Source: an uncultured Coriobacteriaceae bacterium (GTDB lineage Bacteria > Actinomycetota > Coriobacteriia > Coriobacteriales > Eggerthellaceae). From it: DNA of 64,000 nt. Both the position numbers and the translations under genes were made by a program. Location: contig USAB01000001.1 of NCBI GenBank assembly GCA_900552585.1, forward strand, positions 1 to 64,000. The letters run 5' to 3'. Under the pieces are notes generated by a model. It was not told where the DNA came from, searched no databases, and worked only from the letters and a program-made list of their open reading frames with translations. Below are positions 27,675 through 37,297 of the stretch, piece after piece; the stretch's first letter is position 1, and every line of letters starts with the position of its first letter.

Positions 27675-28760
27675 CCCCCAAATTATGTGCCGGATAACGA
27701 CACCGATGGCTTTGCAAACGGCACGGTCACGGTTAACTATGACGCAGATACGGAAGCAACCGACTGCATCATGTACTGGGGCGACGGCAACGGCAACAAG
27801 CTCGAAGGCTACGATGCTTTCGCTGCATTCAAGCTGGATCAAGACGCGACCGTCACGAAGTCCCGCATGAACGCGAACGTCTATATCCCCGAGGGCGCAA
27901 AGCAACTGCTTGCCGATGCGTCAAACGGTTCTACGGAATCGCAGCAAGCTGCGGTGGCCGCACGGAAGACTACAACAAGGCTCTGTCGCTTTATACGAAG
28001 GTTTTCGGCAACCCGCTGGAGTCCAGCTCCAACCCGCGTATGCATTGCTCCATCGGCAACCATGATTGGTTGGCGAATCAGCCTGACAACTTCCGCACAT
28101 TCGTGGGAAATGCAAACGATAGCATCAATACGCCCAGCAAGATCTACTACGACGAGTGGGTAAACGGCTATCACTACATCTACCTCGGCGGCGAAAGAGA
28201 AGGGCTGCACGCATGGTTGTCGGATGATCAGCTCAGATGGTTCGACAACTTGATGAAAAAGGACCAGAAAGAGCATCCGAATCAACCCGTGTTCGTGTTC
28301 CTGCATCAATCCATGTACAACACCGTTGCAGGCAGCCTGCCCGGCCAGAACTGGAATGGCGTGGACGACGAAGCTGCGTTTAAGAAGGTCTTGAAGAAAT
28401 ACAGCAACATCCTGCTGTTCAACGGTCACAGCCACTGGGTATTGAACTCCGAGAGCAACATGTATGGAGGAAGCGCCGATATCCCCGCTGCGTTCAACAC
28501 GGCGTCCGTGGGATACCTTTGGACCAGCTACGGCACCGTTGCTACAGGCCAATTTGCAGAGGGATCGAACGGCTACTATGTGGATGTCTATAAGGACAAG
28601 GTGGTTCTGAAGGGCCGCGATTTCCTCGAGGGCAAATGGCTGCCGTCCGCCTTGTACGTCATCCAGCCTGAGGGAATGAACGCGACCAGCGCACTGCGCA
28701 TCAACGATAAATCGTGTTGGGGCACAACAAGTACGCCAATCGGCTCCCAGAAAGCCCCGT
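27675..28760 (+). pseudogene. Secreted metallophosphoesterase, degraded
   Basis: Two pieces of a calcineurin-like phosphoesterase lie in different frames. The first (to about 27955) carries WGDGNGNKLEGYDAFAAF, typical of the N-terminal fibronectin-like domain of exported phosphoesterases. The second (from about 27972) starts EDYNKALSLYTKVFGN and contains SIGNHDW, the GNH metal motif, and LLFNGHSHW, the GHxH motif. The segment that would hold the first metal motif (D-x-H, GDxxD) is missing, so there is a deletion as well as a frame change near 27955-27972. No signal peptide or ribosome site is seen. It is most likely inactive. Confidence 0.8.
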
Positions 28761-28981
28761 TTACCCTTGTTTGTTTCGGGAATGTTTCGGCCTTGAAAAC
28801 TAAAAACAAGCGTTCATCTGCGGAAACAATTGTGCACAAGGTGGTATGTGCTCCATCACATAGAAACACCGCCACGGGCGCACTAGGCTACAGCCTGTAA
28901 CAAGCGAACGGATCAGGGATCGGTCCGCAAAGGTTCGACCGCGTTTCCCTTTTCGGGAACCGTACAAGGAGGAGATTATCC

Positions 28982-30344
28982 ATGGCACTTGCCGAAGAAC
29001 TACCTGAAATCGTGACGGAATCGGTCCCAGGACCGAAGGGGCAGGACCTGCTTGCCCGCCGAGATGCCGTTGTTCCCCCGGCATTGTGCTCCGCCACCTA
29101 CCCCGTTGCCATCAAGCGCGGCGAAGGCGCTCTGTTCGAAGACCTGGACGGCAACAAGTTCCTGGACTTCATCGGCGGCGTGGGCGTGCTGAACATCGGC
29201 TACTCCAACCCCGAGGTTGTCGAGGCCGTTCAGGAACAGGCCACCAAGTACTTCCACACCATCTTCAACGTCATCGCGCACGATGGCTACGTCGAGCTGG
29301 CCGAAAACCTGGCCGCCATCGCCCCCCGTCCGCGGCGACAAGAAGAAGGTCTACTTCGCGAACTCCGGCGCCGAGTGCGACGAGAACGCCATCAAGGTCG
29401 CCAAGGCCTACACCGGCCGCGACAACATCATCTGCTTCTCTGGCGCCTTCCACGGCCGCACGAACCTGATGATGGCCCTGACTGCCAAGAATGCCTACGC
29501 AAAGGGCATGGGCCCATTCCCCTCCGGCATCTACCGCGCGCCGTACCCGTACCTGTACCGCGCTCCCGAAGGCCTGACCGAAGAGCAGGCAATCCAATAC
29601 TACGTGGACGGTCTGCAGCAGGTCTTCGAGGAGGGCACGCCTGCTAGCGAGGTCGCGGCAATCCTCATCGAGCCCATCGAGGGCGAAGGCGGCTTCATTC
29701 CCGCTCCTATCGAGTACGTCAAGGCGCTGCGCAAGATCTGCGACGACAATGGAATCGTCCTGATTGCCGACGAGGTCCAGTGCGGCAACTGCCGCAGCGG
29801 CCGCTACTTCGTGTCCGACTACTGGAAGGACAACGGCTGCGCCCCCGACATCATGACCACGGCGAAATCCATGGGCGGCGGCGCCCCCATCAGCGCCATC
29901 ATCGCCAGCGCCGAAATCATGGACGCCGTCCCCGGCCGCACCATCGGCGGCACGTACTGCGGCAACCCGCTGTCCTGCGCATCGGCCCTGAAGGTCATGG
30001 AGATCTTCGAGCGCGACAACTACGAGGGCAAGGCCCAGCATGTCGGCGAGCGCTACATGGGCGCCATGAAGGAACTGCAGAAGAAGTACCCGGTCATCGG
30101 CGACGTCCGCGGCATGGGCGCCATGGTGGGCGTCGAGTTCGTCACGGACCCCGCCACGAAGGAACCCGCCACGAAGCTGGTTGCCGACATCGTCCAGAAT
30201 GCGCTGCAAAAGGGCCTGATGATTGAGAGCTCCGGACTGCACAGCAACGTCATCCGCTTCCTGGCACCGCTCTGCATCACGGACGAGCAACTTGACCGCG
30301 GCGTCGCTATCATCGACGAGGCTATCGCGGAGGCACTAGCCTAA
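28982..30344 (+). pseudogene. Class III aminotransferase (GabT-like), single-base frameshift
   Basis: PLP-dependent omega-aminotransferase, closest by eye to 4-aminobutyrate aminotransferases. The start has AAGGAGGAG. The frame is intact to LAAIAP, then the rest (VRGDKKKVYFANSGAECDENAIKVAKAYTG onward) continues one base later. The cause is a C6 run at 29322-29327; with C5 the frame is continuous at about 453 residues. Downstream motifs are normal: AFHGRTNL, IEPIEGEGGFI, IADEVQ, and TTAKSMGGG with the PLP lysine. A 30415 terminator follows. If expressed, it would move the amino group of GABA or a related omega-amino acid to a keto acid. Sequencing error is plausible. Confidence 0.88.
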
Positions 30345-30414
30345 GCGCATGTGACATTAAGGCAGCGGGCAACGGCGAGACCGAGCGTCACGCACCCGCC
30401 GCAAAGGGACTACG

Positions 30415-30449
30415 AAGCCCCCGGCAGATACCTAGTCTGCCGGGGGCTT
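30415..30449 (+). terminator. Intrinsic terminator after aminotransferase gene
   Basis: A 14-bp stem AAGCCCCCGGCAGA / TCTGCCGGGGGCTT with a 7-base loop, followed by a pyrimidine-rich tail. Confidence 0.85.
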
Positions 30450-30655
30450 CTGCCTCTTCTGCTCTGGCGATGCGCGCTGCCAGCGCAGCAAAATGGTAAG
30501 CGACCCGGTTTTTCTTGCGTATTCCGACCCTACCACGCAAGCTGATAATGCCGCCATTCAACTATCTCAAGACATTATTATCCTTACCTGAGTAAGCAGG
30601 ATACGTAATATTGGACTTATCAAAGCGAATTATTGCCAAAAGAAGGGGAATCGAC

Positions 30656-31429
30656 ATGAAGAACTACTTTGATCTCACCGGGCAGGTTGCCCTCGTAACC
30701 GGCGCATCTACCGGCCTGGCCGTCCAGATGGCGAAAGCCCTTGCAAATCAGGGCTGCAACATCGCCTGCATGGCACGCCGCCAGGAGAAAATCGACGAAA
30801 CCGCAAAGATGCTCGCCGACGAATATGGTGTCGAGACGCTGGCCGTCCGCTGCGATGTCACCGACACCAACATGGTGGAGTCCGCCGTCAAACAGGTCGC
30901 GGACAAGTGGGGACGCATCGACATCCTAATCAACTGCGCCGGCACTGGTGCAGTGGCCCCTGCCGAGGACATTACAGATGCCCAGTTCGAGAACGAATTC
31001 GACATCGACCTGTTCGGCACGTTCAAGATGGCTCGCGCCGTTGCGAACCAGGCTATGCTGTCCGCCGGCTATGGCCGCATCATCAACATCGCCTCCATGT
31101 ACGGCTTGGTAGGCAACAAGCAGTCCGGCTGCGCTCCCTACCACGCAGCCAAGGGCGGCGTGGTAAACCTGACCCGCGCACTAGCCGCCGAATGGGGCGC
31201 TCGCGGCATTATGGTTAATGCCATCTGCCCCGGCTATTTCGAGACCCCGCTGACGAAGGAATGGCTGGAAACCCCCGAAAATCAGGCGTACGCCCACACG
31301 ATGATCCCCGAAGAGCGCTACGGCAAGGAAGGCGAGTTGGACACTGCAACGCTGTTCCTGTCCTCTCCCGCTTCCACCTATGTCAACGGCGTCATCCTGC
31401 CTGTTGACGGCGGCTATACCTGCATGTAG
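30656..31429 (+). CDS. SDR-family oxidoreductase
   Basis: A 257-residue classical short-chain dehydrogenase. The cofactor motif is VTGASTGLAVQMA, with Ala replacing the last Gly of the usual TGxxxGxG; DVTD, NCAGTG, the catalytic Ser in IASMYGLVG, and YHAAKGG (Tyr and Lys) are present, with a PVDGGYT C-terminus. It resembles gluconate 5-dehydrogenase-like and 3-oxoacyl-ACP reductase-like members; substrate is open. ATG 30656 follows AGAAGGGGAA. It lies between the aminotransferase and the convergent pucR gene. Confidence 0.92.
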   Translation: MKNYFDLTGQVALVTGASTGLAVQMAKALANQGCNIACMARRQEKIDETAKMLADEYGVETLAVRCDVTDTNMVESAVKQVADKWGRIDILINCAGTGAVAPAEDITDAQFENEFDIDLFGTFKMARAVANQAMLSAGYGRIINIASMYGLVGNKQSGCAPYHAAKGGVVNLTRALAAEWGARGIMVNAICPGYFETPLTKEWLETPENQAYAHTMIPEERYGKEGELDTATLFLSSPASTYVNGVILPVDGGYTCM

Positions 31430-31458
31430 CCTCTCTTGGACATCCCTCATCAAGCACG

Positions 31459-31486
31459 CAAAGCGCCTGCATCCGCGGGCGCTTTG
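31459..31486 (+). terminator. Hairpin after SDR gene
   Basis: Stem CAAAGCGCC / GGCGCTTTG with a 10-base loop, followed by CCCTTTC. It is about 30 bp after the SDR stop and fits a modest intrinsic terminator. Confidence 0.65.
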
Positions 31487-31635
31487 CCCTTTCGGAAAAG
31501 CCGACAGCGCCCCTTAGCAGGAAAGCAAAACAGCCGCTGGTGCTTCCCGGAGGGAAATCCCACGCACCCGGCGATGCCATTCAAGGAGAAAGCCTGCGCC
31601 TCGCATGCAAAACGAGGAGGGTGTGGGCGATCCAC

Positions 31636-31859
31636 TGCCAGCAAAACGAGAAAAACTGGCTCAAAAAGCAAGTTGGGAATGGTTTTGTAGACCCTAACTC
31701 TATGCCGGCGGGAATGATGTTACATACCGCTCTTAAAAAACCTGGTCATAGGCCTGCTGAAATTTGCCGACGTCTCTTATCGAACAGCATGCACGCATTA
31801 GGGGCGGCTAAACCATTCCCAACCCGAAATCTCGTCCAATAATCCTGAATGTGTTGGCA
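31636..31859. repeat. Palindromic block element, copy B
   Basis: Second copy of the element at 7566-7791. Left arm 31636-31698 has TGCCAGCA, a weak TTGGACGA match, TTGGGAATGGTTT (31673-31685) and CCCTAAC (31692-31698). Right arm 31797-31859 has ATTAGGG, AAACCATTCCCAA (31810-31822), TCGTCCAA (31832-31839) and TGTTGGCA (31852-31859). Spacings equal those of copy A to the base. The 98-bp interior does not match that of copy A. It too lies between convergent genes (SDR and pucR). Confidence 0.8.
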
Positions 31860-32062
31860 GTGCCGGCGCGACGCTCTGCCCGTGACCGCCCTCACGCTTC
31901 CCGACTTGGCGCTGGCGGCACTGATCATCGCCGGGCTCGGCGGAATCGGCAGCGTTGGCGCTACCCAGCAGGGCTTTGCCGTTCATCCGCGGCCCCGAGT
32001 GCGCAAGCAGACGTATGCACACTACAACCCGTGCGCCTGCACGCGCCATGCGCAAGCGACCT
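31860..32062. other. Remainder of SDR-pucR gap
   Basis: The SDR-pucR gap is 633 bp. Beside the hairpin and element copy B, this part is GC-rich and shows only a short plus-frame stretch with a hydrophobic run (LALAALIIAGLGGIG) and no ribosome site. I do not call a gene. Confidence 0.35.
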
Positions 32063-33226
32063 CTAGCGCATGTCGAGCAGTAGGAAGCACAGCATTAACT
32101 GCAAGCGGACCTCCAGGTTGCTCAAATCCATACCCAGAATCTCCGACGCGCGGTTGATGCGGTAGTTGACGGTATTGCGATGCACATACAGCTGCGAGGC
32201 CGTCTCCTGCACGCTGCCGTTGTTGAACAGGTACACCCGCAGCACTTTCGTGAAATCCGACCCCTTTTGCGTATCGTAATCGATGAGCGGCCCCAGCACC
32301 TGGTTCAGGTAGTCGGCCACGATGTCGCTATCCTCAATGCCCAGCAGCAACCGGTACGCTCCCATGTCGGAATAGATGTAACCGGCATCCAACATGCTCT
32401 GCTTCGTCTGGATCCTCATGATGGCCTCGGCCTGATGGTAGCTCTTGTACAGGCAGCGCAGGCTCTTTGTCAGCTCGCCCACGCCGATGGCCATCTTCTC
32501 CCCGTTGCGCAGCTGCCGCCCAACGAACGCCTTCGCATTGCCGGCAACGGTATGGAGCTCGCCCTCGTCGTCGCAGTGGATGACGGCAAGTATCTCCTGG
32601 TCAGACTCCACAACGGCAGATACAGGCACCTGACGATGTAAATACGAGCGCAAACTGTCGGCAATCGACTCGGACCGCACGAACGGATCACCTGTCACCT
32701 CCAGCAGCTTGATGACGCACACGGCGTATCGCCATTCCGTTTGGAAATGCAGCTCGGACAGCTGGACCAGGTACAGGTCGTGACGCTCGGGGAAGAAGAT
32801 GGCGCTTTTCAGCGCAGCACTGATTAGGTGCCCCTTCGCGTTGTCGTTCACGATGTAGTTGCACAGCGGCTTCACGATGGACTCGAACGAGGCATCCTTT
32901 GCAATGGCAAACAGCGGCATGCCGTGATCGTCGCAATAGCGCTTTGCCTGCTGGGGAATGCCATCCAGGCACGATCCCTCGTCAAGCGCCACGGCCACGA
33001 CGCCCTGCTCCTGCAGACGGGCGATGAAGTCCACCACGGCGTCCTCATCGCTAAGCACCACACCAGTGGAAAGCACCAGTTCACCACCATGCAAATAGCC
33101 GGTAAACTGCGGCGATTCCAGGACATGGACCCAAGAGACCGGGCTCGGCAAGCCCGCATCGCCGGCAATCAATGTCAGCCCGACATCCGGGCATGCCTCC
33201 AGCAGCTCATTCCGTTTTACCGCCAT
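32063..33226 (-). CDS. PucR-family transcriptional regulator
   Basis: A 387-residue regulator. The N-terminal PucR-type sensor domain (about 10-125) includes PVSWVHVLESPQF and GGELVLSTGVVLSDED; the middle is a GGDEF-like CdaR-type region; the C-terminus has the family HTH with VYLFNNGSVQETASQLYVHRNTVNYRINR. Such proteins control purine, GABA or other amino-nitrogen catabolism. The start ATG 33226 has AAGGAGAG. It is divergent from the kinase-like and permease-ADH genes, and lies next to the aminotransferase, so it is likely their regulator. An inverted repeat lies in the shared gap. Confidence 0.9.
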   Translation of the reverse strand: MAVKRNELLEACPDVGLTLIAGDAGLPSPVSWVHVLESPQFTGYLHGGELVLSTGVVLSDEDAVVDFIARLQEQGVVAVALDEGSCLDGIPQQAKRYCDDHGMPLFAIAKDASFESIVKPLCNYIVNDNAKGHLISAALKSAIFFPERHDLYLVQLSELHFQTEWRYAVCVIKLLEVTGDPFVRSESIADSLRSYLHRQVPVSAVVESDQEILAVIHCDDEGELHTVAGNAKAFVGRQLRNGEKMAIGVGELTKSLRCLYKSYHQAEAIMRIQTKQSMLDAGYIYSDMGAYRLLLGIEDSDIVADYLNQVLGPLIDYDTQKGSDFTKVLRVYLFNNGSVQETASQLYVHRNTVNYRINRASEILGMDLSNLEVRLQLMLCFLLLDMR

Positions 33227-33375
33227 AGCCTCTCTCCTTATTTGTGCGCGCTCACAAGGCATCGCTCCGCGCCGCCCTACACGGCCGGCATCGGCGCCCT
33301 TCGCGCGAAGCTTCGCCCGAAAATAGTGCCGCTCACCCAAACACCAAGGTCAGCAACGCAAAGTTTAACTTTTGC

Positions 33376-33399
33376 GAAACATGGTTTCCAGCATGTTTC
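33376..33399. promoter_or_regulatory. Candidate PucR operator
   Basis: Perfect inverted repeat GAAACATG, 8 bases, CATGTTTC, in the 395-bp gap between pucR and the divergent operon. Position suggests an operator for both promoters. The rest of the gap (33400-33621) holds no feature I recognise. Confidence 0.5.
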
Positions 33400-33621
33400 A
33401 TCCGCAGGTAAAAAGAGGGTTTTATCCAGTCTGCCACCCCTAACCTGTGCTTCAGCACAATTCTCGCTGGGCTGGCGAATATGGGAATCATCAGGGCTTT
33501 TCCCGAATATTGAATCGTTCCAAAAGAATGCCGGCCGTGTGAGCCCCCCCGCCCGGGACACGGGGGCGGACGTCAGGCGAAATCCGATTCGACCCTCGCA
33601 AAGAGGACGGGAGATAAGCGT

Positions 33622-34215
33622 ATGAAACCAAGAATCATCACCATCGGCTGCGATTTCGGTGCAGGAGGGCCGCAGATCGGCAAGGCGCTGGCGGAAGCGC
33701 TGGGCATCGAATACTACGACCGCGACCTGGTCGACAAGGTCGTCAGCGAAATCGACGTCGACCGTAAGGTCGTCGAGGAGGCCGACACGCACACACATGC
33801 GAGCTACGAGTATCAGACAAAGTACGGCCCACGCTACGCGAACCTGACGAACCGCGTCATCTCCGTGCAGAACGAGGTCATCCACCGCATGGCCGCCCAG
33901 GGCCCGTGCGTGATTATCGGCCGCAGCGCGAACTTCCTGTTAGAAGACCGCGATGACGTCCTGAACCTGTTCATCTACGCCCCGAAGAGTATTCGCGTGG
34001 CATCCATCATGGAGCAGTTCGACGCAGGACAAGAGCGCGCTGAGGAAATGGTCCGATACAACGACGAGATCAACCACGCACGTCACAAGTACATCACCGG
34101 CACCTACCGCGGCGACCGCAACGGCCGCCACATGCTTCTGGACAGCAGCCTGCTGGGTTGGGACGGCACCGTCCGCTACCTGCTGGCCTTAATCGAGATG
34201 CTGGTCGAGGAATAG
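33622..34215 (+). CDS. Cytidylate-kinase-like family protein
   Basis: A 197-residue P-loop protein of the cytidylate-kinase-like group (Pfam class used for AAA-like small kinases). The nucleotide loop is ITIGCDFGAGGPQIGKALAEALG, and IEYYDRDLV follows, as in the family. Middle residues IIGRSANFLLEDRDDVLNLFIYAP correspond to the NMP-binding half. It is not the essential CMP kinase, which differs in the P-loop. Members often sit beside transporters and regulators. ATG follows a GGGAG site. It is 35 bp upstream of the permease-ADH gene and is probably co-transcribed. Confidence 0.85.
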   Translation: MKPRIITIGCDFGAGGPQIGKALAEALGIEYYDRDLVDKVVSEIDVDRKVVEEADTHTHASYEYQTKYGPRYANLTNRVISVQNEVIHRMAAQGPCVIIGRSANFLLEDRDDVLNLFIYAPKSIRVASIMEQFDAGQERAEEMVRYNDEINHARHKYITGTYRGDRNGRHMLLDSSLLGWDGTVRYLLALIEMLVEE

Positions 34216-34250
34216 CGAGCCATCGAAAGAATGTTAGAGGGATAAGAGCT

Positions 34251-36968
34251 ATGGCAGCACAATCTGAATTCAAGAAGGTGTTCAGCGCCTGGGACATCTT
34301 GGTCCTTGCCTTCGGCGCAATGGTCGGCTGGGGCTGGGTTGTTTCCACGGGCGACTGGATTAACAGCGCAGGCGTCATCGGCGCAATGCTCGGCTTCCTG
34401 CTGGGCGGCGTGATGATCCTGTTCGTAGGTTTGACGTACGCGGAACTGACACCGGCAATGCCGGAAACAGGCGGCGAGCATGCGTTCAGCATGAGGGCCA
34501 TGGGACCCACGGGACCATTCATCTGAACGTGGGCAATCGTCTTCGGTTATGCGTCGGTCACCTGTTTCGAAGCCTGCGCACTGCCCACCATCATCACGTA
34601 CCTGTATCCGGACTTCCTGCAGGGATACCTGTACACCGTAGCCGGGTTCGACATCTACGCGACCTGGCTGGTAACGGCCATCGTCGTCGCCGTGGTCATG
34701 CTGCTGATCAACATCCGCGGCGCCGAGACGGCGGCGAAGCTGCAGTCCGTGTTGACCGTGATCATCGGCGGCACCGGCATCGTGCTGGTGGCGGCATCCG
34801 TGATCACCGGCAGCCCCAGCAACCTGGAAGGTCAGGTGTTCCTAGGTGCCGAACCCACGACCGTGTTCGGCGGCATCCTTGCCGTAGCGGCCGTCAGCCC
34901 GTTCTTTTACATCGGCTTCGACGTCATCCCGCAGGCCGCCGAGGAGATCAACCTGCCCCTGAAGCGCATCGGCAGCATCCTGGTGCTTTCCATCGTGCTT
35001 GCCGTGGTGTTCTACGCGCTGGTCATCTTCGCCGTGGGCTTCGTCATGAACAGCGGCGCTATCGCCGCGTCAAACAGCGCTACGGGTCTGGTGACAGCCG
35101 ACGCGATGGCCACCGCATTCGGCAGCGACGCCATGGGCAAGGCGCTGACCATCGCCGGCCTGTGCGGCATCATCACCAGCTGGAACTCGTTCCTCATCGG
35201 CTCCAGCCGCGCCGTGTACTCCATGGCCCGTTCGTACATGATTCCCCACTTCTTCACGAAGCTGCACCCGAAGTTCAACACCCCCGTCGCCGCCCTGATG
35301 CTGGTCGGCATCCTGAGCATCTTGGCCCCGTTCGCCGGTCGCAAGATGCTGGTCTGGGTCGTGGACGCTGGCAACTTCGGCTGCGTGCTTGCCTACTTCA
35401 TGGTGGCCATCTCCTTCATAATCCTGCGCAAGAAAGAACCGGACATGAAACGTCCGTACAAGATCAAGGATTGGAAGACCGTAGGCGTGCTGGCCGTCGC
35501 CATGTCCGGCATCATGCTGGCCCTGTACATCGCCCCCGGCTCCAGCGTGGCGCTGGCCCCGCAGGAATGGGGCATGGTCCTTGGATGGACGGCGTTGAGC
35601 GCGGTGTTCTACGCAACCAGCAAGGTGAAGTACGGCGAGAAGTTCGGCACGCATGAGCACATCTACAATGCCGAGCTAGACGGCGCAATGCCCACCGGCG
35701 GGCTGGAGGACATCGAAGAGAAGCCCGGAATCATCCAGTTCCCGAAGATTTCCCGCTTCCCCTCGCAGCTGCCCACCGCCGAGACGTTCAATTACCATCT
35801 GCCCGTGAATATCGTGTTCGGCATAGGCAAGGTGGACACGGTCGGCGATTACGCCGCGCAGTACGGCAAGAAGGCGCTCATCGTCACCGGCGGCAGCTCT
35901 GCTAAGAAATCCGGTCTGTACAATCGGGTGAACGGGCTGCTGCAGGATAAGGGCATGACAACGATGCTCTACGACAAGGTCACGCCGAATCCGCTGACCA
36001 CCACGGCAGAGGAAGGCGCGCAGATTGCCCGCCAGAATGGCATCGACGTCATCGTCGCCATCGGCGGCGGCAGCATCATGGACGCCGCGAAGGGCATGGC
36101 GTTCCTGACCGTGAACGACGGCGACATCAACGACTACATCTACAACCGCAAGCATAGCGACGAGGCGCTGCCGCTGATAGCCATCCCCACCACGTGCGGC
36201 ACCGGCTCCGAGGGGAACGGCTTCGCGGTGCTGACGAACCCCGAGAACGGAGACAAGAAGTCGCTGCGCTGCGCCGCCATCGTCCCGAAGGCCAGCATCG
36301 TGGACCCGAAGGTCATGCAGACCATGCCGAAGAAGGCGCTGGCAGCTGTGGGCTTCGATGCTCTGTGCCACAACATCGAAGCGTTCACAGCGAACAACGC
36401 GCAGCCCCTCACGGATGCAATGGCCCAGTGCGCCATCCCGCTGATCTGGGAGAACCTGCCGAAGGCCTACGAGGGCAACATGAGCGACGAGGTCTGGGGG
36501 TCGCTCTGCATGGGCAGCACCATCGGCGGCATGGTGATCAACACGGCCGGCGTGACGCTGGCACACGGCATGGAACACCCGGTCAGCGGCCTGAAGAACG
36601 TTGTCCATGGCGTGGGCCTGGCTGCCATCGAGCCCATTGCTGTGGAGGCAACCTGCCGGGCGAACCGCTTCAAGTTCGGCAAGGTAGCACGCCTTATGGG
36701 CGGCCTGACGGCCGAGGATTGCGGGCCGCGCCTGCGCTCGCTGACACGGCGCCCGAACATGGATGTGACGCTTGCAGACCTGGGCGTAAAGGAAGAGGAC
36801 ATTCCCTGGCTTGCCGAGAACTGCCTGAAGGTTTCGGCCGGCAACCTGGTAAACACGCCCGGCTCCGAGGACGTAAACAACAAGGAGGCGTTGGAAGCGC
36901 TGTACCGCCAGATGATGAATGGACGCGTATTCGAAAGCGCCGAGAAGGAAGCGGCTCTGATCGCCTAG
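34251..36968 (+). pseudogene. APC amino-acid permease fused to iron-type alcohol dehydrogenase, with internal TGA
   Basis: One frame runs from ATG 34251 to 36968 (905 codons before the stop) apart from a TGA at codon 92. Residues about 1-475 are an APC-superfamily amino-acid carrier (FGAMVGWGW, GGEHAFSMRAMG, INIRGAETAAKLQ, SFIILRKKEPDMKRPYK). After a ~50-residue linker, residues about 515-900 are an iron-type group III alcohol dehydrogenase (LIVTGGSSAKKS, GGGSIMDAAKG, PTTCGTGSE, and metal ligands in FDALCHNIEAF and HGMEHPVSGLKNVVHG). The ADH frame has no own ribosome site at its first Met (35688), so this is a true gene fusion. If read through, it would couple uptake of an amino acid with reduction of its aldehyde. 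GTG 34692 could start a truncated protein. Confidence 0.82.
34524..34526 (+). other. In-frame TGA in permease-ADH fusion
   Basis: TGA follows the GPFI codons and precedes TWAIVFGYAS, with the same frame continuing for 814 more codons. The likely ancestral codon is TGC (Cys) or TGG (Trp), one base away. The surrounding sequence has no obvious SECIS hairpin, so a point mutation or base error is preferred over selenocysteine. Confidence 0.7.
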
Positions 36969-37297
36969 CAAACACGCGGATGCGCGCAAGAGCGGCAAAG
37001 GCACCGTATGCGACCGCAAGATCGGCTCGGGAAACCCGGGTCGGTCTTTTCATACAGCCGCTGCGCCCGCCTTTCGCATGTGGCTGCGCCCGCGCTTTCC
37101 GCGGCGCGGCAGCGCTTGTCCATCGCGCTCGCACTCGTTCTTCACATACCGCCACACTCCCCCCGCCGTTTAGCGCGCAACCGCGGTCGCCCTTGCCGCC
37201 AGGCGCAAAATGTACCTGCGCCCTATTGAGAATGGCACGCGAATTTTGCTGCGACACGGTATGCTGGACACGAACAAACGCAAGGAGGAGGAACCTG

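Noticed and set aside
31849..32157. Short ORF with hydrophobic run before pucR stop
   Set aside because: No ribosome site, overlaps element copy B and the pucR 3' end; no recognisable protein.
34517..34570. Selenocysteine recoding at the permease TGA
   Set aside because: I could not fold a convincing SECIS hairpin just after the TGA, and a one-base change from TGC or TGG explains it more simply.
34529..35656. Plus-strand frame overlapping the permease
   Set aside because: Arg/His/Gly-rich product in another frame of a conserved APC protein.
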